Assembly: GCF_003660445.1 (NCBI RefSeq)
Contig: NZ_QZVQ01000002.1
Location: 248,001-312,000, forward strand
Source: Croceibacterium ferulae
Lineage (GTDB): Bacteria; Pseudomonadota; Alphaproteobacteria; Sphingomonadales; Sphingomonadaceae
Length of the DNA stretch: 64,000 nt
Reading direction: 5' to 3'
In this document: one piece after another, positions 19,496 through 28,401 of the stretch
Numbering within the stretch: the stretch's first letter is position 1
How the letters are laid out: every line of letters starts with the position of its first letter
Translations under genes and position numbers: made by a program
The notes under the pieces: generated by a model
Seen by the model: only the letters and a program-made list of their open reading frames with translations
Databases searched by the model: none
What the model was told of the DNA's origin: nothing

Positions 19496-20779
19496 TTACT
19501 CGGGCAGCAACGGCCGCCCTTCCAGCCGCGCCACTGCGTGACGGACGACCTTGTCCAACGCCTCATCGGAAAAGAAGCCGCCCGGTATCAGGCATCGTTC
19601 GATCAGCACGCGGCGATAGGCGGCGAAGGTGTCCGGGTCGGGCGGGACGGGGTGCTGCCAGAAGGCGTCCAGCCCGCCCTGGAACGTCAGGTCCGGCACG
19701 TCGTAGACGGCATGGCCCAGCACCACCACCGGCACCCCGCTGGCTAGGCCGAAGGTGCCGCTGGTGCTGTTCACCGTAACCATGCCGCGGGCACGCTGCG
19801 TGATGGGCACGATGTCGCCCCAGGGCAGGTAATCGACCCGGTCCGACACGCCGAACAGAGCAGCCATGTCAGCGGTTTCCTGCGCCCAGTTGCGCACGCC
19901 ATTGTCCAGCGGGTGCTCCTTCACCACCAGCCGCGTATCGGCCGGGGCGTGGGCGGCGAAGGATTCGATCACCAGCCGGATCGCGGGCGCCATGCCGGCG
20001 AAGGGGGAATGCAGGCGGATCTGCGCATCGGATTCCAGCTGCAGCGGAAACACGAAATAAGGCTGCTGCGTCCGCTTCAGCCGGCTTAACAAAGCGGCGC
20101 TGCTCTGCTCCCGTTCCTTGCGGCCGCGCAGCTTGCGGTACCAGCCGACCCCTTCCACCACCGGGTGCCAGGGGCGGTGATTGTTCCAGTGCGGATATCG
20201 CCAGCGCGTCAGCACGTCGGCCACATTGTACATGAGGCCCTCCGTCGCGCGCCGGCGGAAGGAGGCGGGCACCTGCTGGTGCGGCGGCACCGGCGGCAGG
20301 GTTGCTGCCGTGTCACGATACCATTGCGGATCACGCGGCAGCGAAGAATGACCGTTGACCCCGCCCAGCTCCAGCGTGACCCAGTCGGGGCGGATGTAGC
20401 CTTCGTCAAACACATGGACCGGAACGCCCAGCTGCCGGCAGATGCGCGTGGCGGGCAGGTGATGGTCGCGGCAATCGCCGAACAGCACCACATCGGTCAC
20501 CGCCAGATCATGCAGCATGGCGCGGAACACATCCGGCCAGTCGGTCAGGTTGCCGCGATAGTCGATGCCATTGGGCAGGCGCCAGAACATCCGGTCGCCG
20601 CCATTGAAGTTGACCTTGTGGACCCGGTGCCCAGCCGCCGTCAGGCCCTGCCCCAGTCGCCGGAACAGTGGCCCCATCAGGCCCTGCAGCAACAGCACGG
20701 TGCGCGGGCCCGGCGCGGTCTGCGCAAATGGCGAAGCCTGGGAGGCGGGCTCACTGGTGGACCCGTATGTGACTGACAT
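19496..20779 (-). CDS. kpsS: Capsular polysaccharide glycosyltransferase KpsS-like
   Basis: Belongs to the capsule synthesis family PF05159, whose members KpsS and KpsC build the poly-Kdo linker on lysophosphatidylglycerol at the inner membrane. The 427-residue protein contains LLLQGLMGPLF near the start, GDCRDHH, the VFDEGYIRPDWVTLE motif (the KpsS counterpart of the KpsC EDGF motif), VKEHPLDNG, and VNSTSGTFGLASGVPVVVLG near the C-terminus. It is divergently transcribed from the sulfatase-fold gene. Its partners kpsF, kdsB and kpsC lie 3.5-8 kb away on the other strand. Confidence 0.85.
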   Translation of the reverse strand: MSVTYGSTSEPASQASPFAQTAPGPRTVLLLQGLMGPLFRRLGQGLTAAGHRVHKVNFNGGDRMFWRLPNGIDYRGNLTDWPDVFRAMLHDLAVTDVVLFGDCRDHHLPATRICRQLGVPVHVFDEGYIRPDWVTLELGGVNGHSSLPRDPQWYRDTAATLPPVPPHQQVPASFRRRATEGLMYNVADVLTRWRYPHWNNHRPWHPVVEGVGWYRKLRGRKEREQSSAALLSRLKRTQQPYFVFPLQLESDAQIRLHSPFAGMAPAIRLVIESFAAHAPADTRLVVKEHPLDNGVRNWAQETADMAALFGVSDRVDYLPWGDIVPITQRARGMVTVNSTSGTFGLASGVPVVVLGHAVYDVPDLTFQGGLDAFWQHPVPPDPDTFAAYRRVLIERCLIPGGFFSDEALDKVVRHAVARLEGRPLLPE

Positions 20780-20901
20780 TGACGAAAAATGCTCCCCGCG
20801 CCTCGTCCGGCGCGATCATTCTGAAAACGCGCGGTAACTGCGCCGGGGCCGACCGGCAAGCCTTCGGTCGTCCTACGATGACAGTTGATGCAGGGGGCGC
20901 T

Positions 20902-22434
20902 ATGGGCGATCCGCCCGCACAGGACGGGACAGTTGACGGGTCGGCGGATACAGCAAGCGTGATGATTGATGACGACCCGGCCATTGCAATCCTGCTGACC
21001 GCCGCGGTTCTGCTGGATCGCCTGGTCAGTCCGCGCCCGCAGCTCTCGCGCGGGCTGGCGGGGCGCAGCGTTGCGGGAACCTGGCTGCTGATCTGCATGG
21101 TGGTGGCGCTGCAGGGCCTGTTCCTTGCACTCTGCGGCAGCGGGCTGGTGGCGGCGTGCCTGGTGCTGGCGGTGCAGGCAGTGCTGGTGGTCGCGTCCAA
21201 TGCCAAGCGCGCCGTGCTTGGCGAGCAGTTGCTGTTCCCCGACTTCGCGATGATTCGCAGCATCTTCAATCACCCGGAATTCTACTGGTCTGCCGTGCCG
21301 CTGTGGCAGCGTATCGCCGCCGCGCTGGCCGCTTGCGCATTGATCGCCACCCTGGCCCGCCTCTTCGTACCCGACGCGGCGCCCCATGCTGCGGGTCTGG
21401 CGCTGTGCGGTCTCGGCGTGGCCCTGCTGTGGGTGACGCTGCGTCGCCCCACCTTCCGCGCGCTGGCGCCGGGGCCGGATGCGGCGGGCGACGTCGACCG
21501 GCACGGCCTTGCGCCCACATTGCTGCTGCACTGGCTGCGCTGGAGGCGCATGCCCGATCCCCTTCCCTGTGCCGATCCGCAGCGGACGCCGGCCACCCTG
21601 CCCGCGCCCGACCTGATCGTGATCGTGCAGTGCGAGAGCTTCGCCGACCCGGTGGAGCTGTTCGCCGATCCGCAGCTAGCCCTGCCCGCGCTGGAACAGG
21701 CGCGCCTCGACGCATGGCAGTGGGGCCGGCTGGAGGTCAGCGGCTTCGGCGCCTACACCATGCGCACCGAGTATGGCGTGCTGTGGGGGCGCGAGGAGGA
21801 GGCGCTGGGCTTCCGGCGGTACGACCCGTTCCTGACCGCGATCGGCGAGCAATCCTATGCCCTGCCCCGGCGCCTGCCGGGATGGCGCAGCCTGTTCCTG
21901 CATCCGCACGATCTGCGCTTCTATGGCCGGAACCGGATCATGCCGGTGGCCGGCTTCGATACCCTGTTGGGCGAGGCTGATTTCGCGCCGCCGCCTGCCG
22001 GGGCCGGCCGCTACGTCACCGATGCGGCGGTGGCCGACACGATCCTGGCGGAAGCCGCCGCGGCGGTCGCGCCGACAATGCTGTATGCTGTGACCATCGA
22101 GAATCACGGGCCCTGGACGCCGGACAGTTCGGAAGAGACACCCGACCTGCGTGGGAGCTATCTGCGGCTGGCGCGGCATGGCGATGCGATGCTGGCACAG
22201 CTGCGGGACGGGCTCACCGCACTGGGCCGGTCCGCGCTGCTGGTCTTCTTTGGCGATCACCGGCCCAGCATCCCGGGCATGACGGCGCCGGGCGGCGATC
22301 GCCATACCCCTTACGTCATGCTGCGGATCGACGCCGCCGGGCACATCATCCCCGGCGCGAACCGCCAGGCAAACCTGACACCGGCCGGTTTGCACCATGC
22401 AGTGCTGGACACGGTGCTCGGTTCACCGGCCTGA
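20902..22434 (+). CDS. LtaS/OpgB-like sulfatase-fold phosphoglycerol transferase, membrane-anchored
   Basis: A 510-residue protein with about four membrane segments in the first 190 residues, then an alkaline-phosphatase-like periplasmic domain. Motifs match lipoteichoic-acid-synthase-type enzymes: LIVIVQCESFADP (metal site), GAYTMRTEYGVLWG (candidate nucleophile threonine), FYGRNRIMPVAGFD, VTIENHGPW and FFGDHRPSIPG. In Gram-negatives relatives decorate periplasmic glucans or capsule with phosphoglycerol. AGGGGG six bases upstream supports ATG 20902. The last 12 bases overlap the convergent SDR gene. The substrate is inferred only from the kps neighbours. Confidence 0.8.
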   Translation: MGDPPAQDGTVDGSADTASVMIDDDPAIAILLTAAVLLDRLVSPRPQLSRGLAGRSVAGTWLLICMVVALQGLFLALCGSGLVAACLVLAVQAVLVVASNAKRAVLGEQLLFPDFAMIRSIFNHPEFYWSAVPLWQRIAAALAACALIATLARLFVPDAAPHAAGLALCGLGVALLWVTLRRPTFRALAPGPDAAGDVDRHGLAPTLLLHWLRWRRMPDPLPCADPQRTPATLPAPDLIVIVQCESFADPVELFADPQLALPALEQARLDAWQWGRLEVSGFGAYTMRTEYGVLWGREEEALGFRRYDPFLTAIGEQSYALPRRLPGWRSLFLHPHDLRFYGRNRIMPVAGFDTLLGEADFAPPPAGAGRYVTDAAVADTILAEAAAAVAPTMLYAVTIENHGPWTPDSSEETPDLRGSYLRLARHGDAMLAQLRDGLTALGRSALLVFFGDHRPSIPGMTAPGGDRHTPYVMLRIDAAGHIIPGANRQANLTPAGLHHAVLDTVLGSPA

Positions 22435-23196
22435 CGGCGGCGGAGCCAGCGACAGCAGCAGTCGATCGCGCAGGAACCGCGGCAACAGGCGATCGAACAG
22501 GCGCAGTGCCGCGAACGGCCACGGCATTATCGCATGCGCTGTGCCGCGTTCCGCCGCATGCGCAATCCGTGCCGCAACCTCCTCCGGCTGCAACAGCAAG
22601 GGCTTCGGCCCCGGCACGTCCCGGCCCGCCGGCGTGTCGATAAAGCCGGGCGACACCAGCGTGACGGTCACGCCATGTTCGCGGCACGCGAGCCGCAGCG
22701 CCTCGGCAAAGCGGGCCAGCCCGGCCTTGGTCCCGGCATAGGCAGCGGCGAAGGGCAGCGCGTGAAACGCCGCCGCCGACCCCACCAGCACGATCCGCCC
22801 TGCCCCCCGTTCCACCATGCGGCCCGCCAGGGCGGAGGCCAGCACGGCCGGGGCGGTGAAGTTCACTGCGGCCAGGCGCGCGACCAGCGCAGCATCCTCC
22901 ACCCGGTCACCCTCCGCGCGAATGTCGCCCAGACCGGCAGCGAACAGTGCCAGATCGATCGCATGCCGCGCGTCATCCTCCGCCAGCGCGGCGGTGGCGG
23001 CGGGCAGGTCGGTCAGATCCTGCGACCGGATGTGCACGGTGGCGCCCGCCGCCTCGCACGATCGGGCAACCGCTTGCAGGCGCGCCTCGTCCCGACCCCA
23101 GAGTAGCAGCCTGGCTCCGGGTGTGGCATAGTGGCGCGCCAACGCACTGCCGAGACCGCCCGATGCGCCAAGCACAAGGATGCTGCGGGCGGTCAT
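22423..23196 (-). CDS. Short-chain dehydrogenase/reductase
   Basis: NAD(P)-dependent oxidoreductase of the classical SDR family, 257 residues. Visible are the dinucleotide motif VLGASGGLGSALA, a catalytic serine region VLVGSAAAFHALP, and the Y-x3-K pair in AAAYAGTKAGLA, then VSPGFIDTPAG. A hydrophobic, arginine-rich C-terminus (RLFDRLLPRFLRDRLLLSL) suggests membrane association. The substrate is unknown. Its position beside capsule/lipid genes hints at a lipid or sugar intermediate, as a guess. Confidence 0.85.
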   Translation of the reverse strand: MTARSILVLGASGGLGSALARHYATPGARLLLWGRDEARLQAVARSCEAAGATVHIRSQDLTDLPAATAALAEDDARHAIDLALFAAGLGDIRAEGDRVEDAALVARLAAVNFTAPAVLASALAGRMVERGAGRIVLVGSAAAFHALPFAAAYAGTKAGLARFAEALRLACREHGVTVTLVSPGFIDTPAGRDVPGPKPLLLQPEEVAARIAHAAERGTAHAIMPWPFAALRLFDRLLPRFLRDRLLLSLAPPPSGR

Positions 23197-23297
23197 CCGC
23201 CTGTGACCTTCGGGCAACGAAAACCTAACCACCCGTCACTGCCAAGGCACGCACAAGCACTCTCCGTCTTGACTTAGGCACACTGCTACTGTCCCAC

Positions 23298-23963
23298 ATG
23301 GAACCAATGCCAACCCCTGATAATCACGTAGCGCGGGTCAGGCTGTTCAGGAATGAAACCCTTGAACGCCTTACAACGATGTCGCCAACAACATTCGCAC
23401 TCTTCTGGGCGGTGGCTCTGCCGGCGATCGCCTGGGCGGGCTGGGGCGCTGTTTCGGCATGGACAGGTCTGGCGCTGGTCGCGGCCGGGCTGGGCCTGTG
23501 GACATTGTTCGAATATGCCATGCACCGTTATCTGTTCCACCTCAGGTCGGACTTTCCGCCGGTGCGGGCGATGATCTTCCTGATGCATGGCAACCACCAT
23601 GACGATCCCGGCGATCCCCTGCGCGGACTGATGCCCCTTCCCGCCAGCCTGCCGATCGCCGGCCTGGTCTGGCTGGCGCTGTATCTGGCGGCGGGCACGC
23701 CGGGCACCTGGATCTTTCTGGGCTTCATGACGGGATATGTCCTGTACGACGTTGTCCACTTCGCCTGCCATCAATGGGACATGAGCGGGCCCGTGGGTAC
23801 CATGCTGAAGCGGCATCACATGCGGCATCACTTCGTGGATCATGACCGCAACTTCGCGATCACCGCCATCTGGTGGGATTGGGTGTTCGGCAGCCAGATC
23901 ACCACGTTGCGCCAGTCGTCGCCCGGACGTGGGCAGACCCGATCGCGCAAAGCCAAGTCGTGA
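23298..23963 (+). CDS. Fatty acid hydroxylase / sterol desaturase family membrane protein
   Basis: Integral-membrane di-iron hydroxylase family (PF04116), 221 residues. Four hydrophobic segments surround the histidine boxes HRYLFH, HGNHHDD, HFACHQ and HHMRHH, which supply the di-iron ligands. Sphingomonads make 2-hydroxy fatty acids for sphingolipids, so fatty-acyl hydroxylation is a reasonable guess; carotenoid hydroxylation is an alternative. No good ribosome binding site precedes the ATG at 23298; another ATG nine bases on is possible. Confidence 0.85.
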   Translation: MEPMPTPDNHVARVRLFRNETLERLTTMSPTTFALFWAVALPAIAWAGWGAVSAWTGLALVAAGLGLWTLFEYAMHRYLFHLRSDFPPVRAMIFLMHGNHHDDPGDPLRGLMPLPASLPIAGLVWLALYLAAGTPGTWIFLGFMTGYVLYDVVHFACHQWDMSGPVGTMLKRHHMRHHFVDHDRNFAITAIWWDWVFGSQITTLRQSSPGRGQTRSRKAKS

Positions 23964-24339
23964 TGGTGGGCGCATGTTGATGCGCCAGCTGTCCTGATCC
24001 GGAGATTGAGGCGTGACAATGCGCGCGCCGGCTCTCGGGCCGACGGTATGGGCCAGCATGCCGGGGCACCGGCCCGAGGCCGGCAACAGGGCTGGTTGTG
24101 GCCAGCCGGCAACGATCCGTCGCAAAGCAGCGCCGCTTGCCCTCTTTTGGGCTGCAACGCACCAAAGCTGCGATAAGGCGCGGAACTTACATGATTGTTC
24201 GGAAACCTGGCCTTAATCGTTCGCGGACCAAGGGTTGCTCCGATCCACTCCGTCTCTGCACAGGGATGGGCATGCGCGCAGTTCAGGCATGACTGGCTGA
24301 CCCGGCGCCCGGCACACAAACGAAGAGGCACATGGCGAA
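23964..24339. other. Structured 376-base intergenic region with three hairpins
   Basis: This is the longest stretch without a gene. Hairpin 1 (23969-23986) has a perfect 7-bp stem and a GTTG loop just after the hydroxylase stop. Hairpin 2 (24027-24084) pairs GCCGGC plus CTCGGGCCG with CGGCCCGAG plus GCCGGC, a 15-bp stem with one bulged T and a 27-base loop. Hairpin 3 (24090-24107) has a 6-bp stem. GCCGGCAAC occurs twice, at 24079 and 24106. Hairpin 1 may end the upstream transcript; the others could be a small RNA or a leader of kpsF. No ORF here looks coding. Confidence 0.5.
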
Positions 24340-25329
24340 ATGACGATCCAGACCATCTCCACCCGTCAGACGACATCGGCGCTGCGCACGGTCGACACCG
24401 AAATGGAAGCCCTACGTACGCTGCGCCAGGCGCTGAGCGAGGAGGAACTTGGCGGCGCCGTGGAGGAAGCCATCCAGATCCTCACCGCCGCGACCGGTCG
24501 TGTGATCGTGACTGGCATGGGCAAGAGCGGCCACATTGCACGCAAGATCGCGGCCACGATGCGCTCCACCGGCACCTCGGCGCTGTACCTGCATCCGGGC
24601 GAGGCAAGCCATGGCGATCTGGGCGTCATCACGCCCCAGGACGTGGTGCTGGCATTCACCTGGTCTGGCGAGACCAGCGAACTGCGCGACACCTTCCACT
24701 ACTGCAATCATTACGGCATCAAGCTGATCGTCGCGACCTCGCTGGCCGACAGCACGGCGGCCAGCCATGCTGATGTCTGCCTGGTCATGCCGCGGGTGCG
24801 GGAAGCCTGCCCGAACGCGCTGGCGCCCACCTCCTCCACCACCGTGCAACTGGTGCTGGGCGATGTGCTGGCGGTCGCGCTGATCGAGGCGCGCGGCTTC
24901 ACCAGTTCGGATTTCCGGGTGTTCCATCCCGGCGGCAGCCTGGGCGCGCAGCTCGCCACGGTGGCCGATGTGATGGGCGTTGGTGAAGCCGTGCCACGGG
25001 TCGCGGGCGATGCATCGCTCACCGGCGCGACGATCGAGATGAGCCGCAAGCGTTATGGCTGCACCGCGGTGGTAGACGCGCAGAGCCGGCTGGTCGGCGC
25101 CTTCACCGATGGCGACCTGCGCCGCTGCATCGCGGCGAATGACCTGACCGAATGCATCGCCCTGCACATGTCCCCGCGCCCTGTCTCCGTCACCTCCGAC
25201 GTGCTGCTGTCCGAAGCGTTGCAGATCATGAACGGCAATGCCGTGTCGGTGCTGTTCGTGGTGGATGCGGCTGACGTGCTGATCGGCATCATCCACATGC
25301 ACGACATCGTGCGCGCGGGCATCGGCTGA
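24340..25329 (+). CDS. kpsF: D-arabinose-5-phosphate isomerase KpsF/KdsD
   Basis: Converts ribulose-5-phosphate to arabinose-5-phosphate, the first step to Kdo for LPS and capsule. The 329-residue protein has an N-terminal SIS domain with VIVTGMGKSGHIARK, LHPGEASHGDLG and FTWSGETSELRD, then FHPGGSLGAQL, and two C-terminal CBS domains (about residues 205-325) that end in HMHDIVRAG. Active-site lysine and histidines of the family are present. kdsB follows 43 bases downstream. Because capsule genes are adjacent, the KpsF name is reasonable, but it may be the only KdsD of the cell. Confidence 0.93.
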   Translation: MTIQTISTRQTTSALRTVDTEMEALRTLRQALSEEELGGAVEEAIQILTAATGRVIVTGMGKSGHIARKIAATMRSTGTSALYLHPGEASHGDLGVITPQDVVLAFTWSGETSELRDTFHYCNHYGIKLIVATSLADSTAASHADVCLVMPRVREACPNALAPTSSTTVQLVLGDVLAVALIEARGFTSSDFRVFHPGGSLGAQLATVADVMGVGEAVPRVAGDASLTGATIEMSRKRYGCTAVVDAQSRLVGAFTDGDLRRCIAANDLTECIALHMSPRPVSVTSDVLLSEALQIMNGNAVSVLFVVDAADVLIGIIHMHDIVRAGIG

Positions 25330-25372
25330 CCTGCACCGCGCCTTCCCGCCAAATCCAGGATCCCCTGACACA

Positions 25373-26182
25373 ATGCCCGACCTGATCGTCGTTCCCGCCC
25401 GCTACGGTTCCACCCGCCTGCCGGGCAAGCCGCTGCTGCCGATCGCCGGACGCACCCTGCTGGAACGGGTGGTCGCGGTCGGCCGGGCGGCGGCGACGCA
25501 GGCCGGCGATTGCGCCGTGCTGGTCGCGACGGACGACGATCGCATCGCCGATCACGCGCGCGATCTGGGTGTGGATGTCGCGATGACGGCGAAGGCGCTC
25601 GATTCCGGATCGGCCCGGGCCTTTGCCGCGGCCGAGGGGCGGGTCGGACCGGACGGGCTGGTCATCAATCTGCAAGGGGATGCGCCGTTCATCCCGCCGG
25701 CCGTCGTCTCAGGCCTGATTGCCACCCTGCGCAACGGCCAGGCTGATGTGGCGACTCCGGCGTTCCAGCTGGATTGGGAACGGCTGGACCGGTTGCGGGC
25801 GCACAAGCAGGCGGCTCCGTTCAGCGGCACCACCTGCATCCGGGCCGCCGACGGCCGCGCATTGTGGTTCTCGAAGTCGATCCTGCCCGCCATGCGCAGC
25901 GAGGCCGCGCTGCGCGCCGCCGGGCCGCTGTCGCCCGTGTGGCAGCATCTGGGGCTCTACGGCTACCGCATGGCGGCGCTCGGCTGGTTCGCCGCGGCCG
26001 CTCCGGGGCAGTACGAAGTGCTGGAAGGGCTGGAGCAGCTCCGCTTCCTGGAAGGGGGCCGCGTGGTCGCCACGGTGGAGGTCGACACGCCGGCGCATGC
26101 CCTGTCGGGCATCGACACGCAGGCGGATGTGGAACTGGCGGAACAGACGATCCAGCGGCTAGGCGATCCGTTCCCCGGCTGA
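25373..26182 (+). CDS. kdsB: 3-deoxy-manno-octulosonate cytidylyltransferase (CMP-Kdo synthetase)
   Basis: Activates Kdo with CTP to give CMP-Kdo, the donor for KpsC/KpsS and for lipid A core. The 269-residue protein has the nucleotide-binding start VVPARYGSTRLPGKPLLPI, the LQGDAPFIPP metal-site motif, HLGLYGYR, and the terminal GIDTQADVELAE typical of KdsB. It follows kpsF directly and precedes a phosphatase gene by 12 bases, so these genes form a Kdo operon. Confidence 0.96.
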   Translation: MPDLIVVPARYGSTRLPGKPLLPIAGRTLLERVVAVGRAAATQAGDCAVLVATDDDRIADHARDLGVDVAMTAKALDSGSARAFAAAEGRVGPDGLVINLQGDAPFIPPAVVSGLIATLRNGQADVATPAFQLDWERLDRLRAHKQAAPFSGTTCIRAADGRALWFSKSILPAMRSEAALRAAGPLSPVWQHLGLYGYRMAALGWFAAAAPGQYEVLEGLEQLRFLEGGRVVATVEVDTPAHALSGIDTQADVELAEQTIQRLGDPFPG

Positions 26183-26194
26183 TAGCGGCGGATC

Positions 26195-26806
26195 ATGACT
26201 GCATTCACGCCCACCCCCAGCTTCGTCATCGTCCGTCACGGCAATACCTTCACCAGCGGCGAACCACCGCGCCGCATCGGCAGCCCCACGGATCTGCCGC
26301 TGACGGAGTCCGGCCAGATCCAGGCCGATGCGCTGGGGCAGCATTTCGCGGCCCTGGGCTGGCGCTTCGCCAGCGTGCTGACATCGCCGCTGATGCGGAC
26401 TCGCGACACCGCAGCCGCCATCCTTCGGCACCTGCCGGACTCGCCCGCGCCCCAGCCGACAGACTGGCTGCGCGAAATCGATCACGGTCCGGACGAGGAT
26501 CAGCCCGATGCGGCCGTGCTGGCCCGCATCGGGGCGGACGCTTTGGCGGCGTGGGACGATGACGGGGTCCCGCCCCCAGGATGGATCGTCGAGCCGGAGC
26601 TGCGGCTGGCGGCCTGGCGTGCCCTGTTCGCGCAGGATGACGGCCCCGTTCTGCTGGTCACCAGCAACGGTGCGGCGCGTTTTGCCCTGCTCGCTTCGGG
26701 CCTGCTCGGTTCCGGCAGCCTGAAGCTTCCCACCGGATCCTTCGGCGCCTTGCAGCGGCAGTCAGATGGGGAGTTGCAGCTGGAGTGCTGGGGCGTACGG
26801 CCGTGA
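26195..26806 (+). CDS. Histidine phosphatase family protein
   Basis: Branch 1 histidine phosphatase of 203 residues. It shows the N-terminal phosphohistidine motif VIVRHGNTFTSG, LTSPLMRTRDTA, and a later LLVTSNGAARFAL in place of the usual second-histidine HG motif, so the second catalytic histidine is not obvious. Placed between kdsB and kpsC, with its stop inside the kpsC start (GTGA), it is likely translated together with them. A role in dephosphorylating a sugar phosphate of Kdo or capsule synthesis is inference. Confidence 0.8.
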   Translation: MTAFTPTPSFVIVRHGNTFTSGEPPRRIGSPTDLPLTESGQIQADALGQHFAALGWRFASVLTSPLMRTRDTAAAILRHLPDSPAPQPTDWLREIDHGPDEDQPDAAVLARIGADALAAWDDDGVPPPGWIVEPELRLAAWRALFAQDDGPVLLVTSNGAARFALLASGLLGSGSLKLPTGSFGALQRQSDGELQLECWGVRP

Positions 26807-28401
26807 CATTGCCGCCCGACGCGCCCTTGTTGCGCGCGCCGCCCTTCCCGTGGGCGGATGCCAGCGTCTCGGGCGCCGGGCCGGCGGACAAGGCGCCCCA
26901 GGACGGCCCCGGCCTGTTCGCGCTGGTGCGGGAGGCACGCGTGGGCGGCACCTTCTGGGCCGCGCCCGCGCCCTCCCCCACGCCGGGTAGCTGGCTGTCG
27001 CGGCCGCGCGGGACCGACGACCTTGCAGCTGCGGCCGGTGCTACTCCATGCCCCGGCGAGCTGGACCCCTGGTCCGTCCTGCCCGGTGCCGCCGGGCTGA
27101 TCGCCCATGGCGACGATGAATGGGTGGCTCTCGCCCGCATCAACACCGTGCCCGTGCGCCTGCTCTCGTCCGGCCGGTTCGGCGTGACGCGTGACGATGA
27201 TGCCGCGCTGGATGCGCGTGCTGCAAGCGCACTGCTGGCGGCATCGTGGCGCGACCCGTTCACGGGCAGTCCCTCCACCCTGCCGCAGGTGATCGAATTG
27301 CTTGCGCTGTGGCGGCGGACGCTCGACGCGAACCGAGCCATCGCCGCCGCCTCCGGCATGGCCTGGTGGAAGCGCCGGGAAATCCGCCGCTTCCTGTGGC
27401 ACCCTGCGCGCCGGCTGCACATGGTGCGCCGTCCGGCCAGGGCGCTGGCCCTGGCGGAGCGGGCCGGCGGCGGCCTGGCTGTCTGGCCGTCCCGCGTGTC
27501 ACCACAGCTGACCGCCGATGCGCAGGCCAGGGGCGTGCAGCTGGTCCAGGTGGAGGACGGGTTCGTGCGATCCGTCGGGCTGGGCGTCGATCTGGTGCCG
27601 CCATCATCCGTCGTGGTGGATTTCAGCGGCATCCACTTCGATCCCGCGCATCCCAGCGATCTGGAGACCACCCTGGAACAGGGGCCGTTCCCGGCTGCCA
27701 TGCAGGCCCGTGCGGCACGATTGCGCGAACGGATCGTCGCCGCCGGGATCAGCAAATATTCCGCCGACACAGCTGCCCACGTGCTGCCCGATCGGCAGGT
27801 GGGCAGGCGGCTGGTGCTGGTGCCGGGCCAGGTGGCGGACGACATGTCGGTCCGCGCTGCCGGGGGCGACCTGCTGGCGGCCGACAATGTCAACGAGGAG
27901 CTGCTGCGCCGCGCCCGCGCCGCGGAGCCCGATGCCGAGATCTGGTTCCGCCCGCACCCCGATGTCGACACCGGCCTGCGCCGCGGCGCGGTACACGACG
28001 CCGTTGCCCTGCAGCACGCCGACCGGGTGGTGCGCGGGGGCAGCATGGCTTCCCTGCTCGGCACGGTCGATGCGGTGCATACCCTGACCTCCCTCACCGG
28101 GTTCGAGGCGCTGCTGCGCGGCCTGCAGGTCACGTGCCATGGCACGCCCTTCTATGCCGGATGGGGCCTGACCTGCGACCTGGGAGCAGTGCCCGCGCGC
28201 CGCACGCGCCGGCTGCAGCTGGATGAGCTGGTTGCCGGAGTGCTGATCCTCTTTCCCCGCTATCTTGACCCGGTCACCGGTCTGCCCTGCCCGCCCGAGG
28301 TGCTGGTGGACCGCATGACCGGCACCCGGGCACCCGGTCGGCTGGACTGGGTCGCGCCGATCCGCCGATGGCAGGGCCGCATGCTGGCGCCGTTCCGATG
28401 A
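26803..28401 (+). CDS. kpsC: KpsC-like capsule Kdo transferase, shortened
   Basis: Capsule synthesis family glycosyltransferase of 532 residues. The hallmark VQVEDGFVRSVGLG occurs once (about residue 245), with FRPHPDVDTGLR, TLTSLTGFEALLRG and GTPFYAGWGLT later, matching one complete module. E. coli KpsC is about 675 residues with two tandem modules; here the N-terminal module looks reduced to about 200 residues that keep only a DPFTG/WRRTLDANR linker stretch. The GTG start at 26803 overlaps the phosphatase stop, and the stop overlaps the GT4 start (ATGA). Confidence 0.83.
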   Translation: MTLPPDAPLLRAPPFPWADASVSGAGPADKAPQDGPGLFALVREARVGGTFWAAPAPSPTPGSWLSRPRGTDDLAAAAGATPCPGELDPWSVLPGAAGLIAHGDDEWVALARINTVPVRLLSSGRFGVTRDDDAALDARAASALLAASWRDPFTGSPSTLPQVIELLALWRRTLDANRAIAAASGMAWWKRREIRRFLWHPARRLHMVRRPARALALAERAGGGLAVWPSRVSPQLTADAQARGVQLVQVEDGFVRSVGLGVDLVPPSSVVVDFSGIHFDPAHPSDLETTLEQGPFPAAMQARAARLRERIVAAGISKYSADTAAHVLPDRQVGRRLVLVPGQVADDMSVRAAGGDLLAADNVNEELLRRARAAEPDAEIWFRPHPDVDTGLRRGAVHDAVALQHADRVVRGGSMASLLGTVDAVHTLTSLTGFEALLRGLQVTCHGTPFYAGWGLTCDLGAVPARRTRRLQLDELVAGVLILFPRYLDPVTGLPCPPEVLVDRMTGTRAPGRLDWVAPIRRWQGRMLAPFR

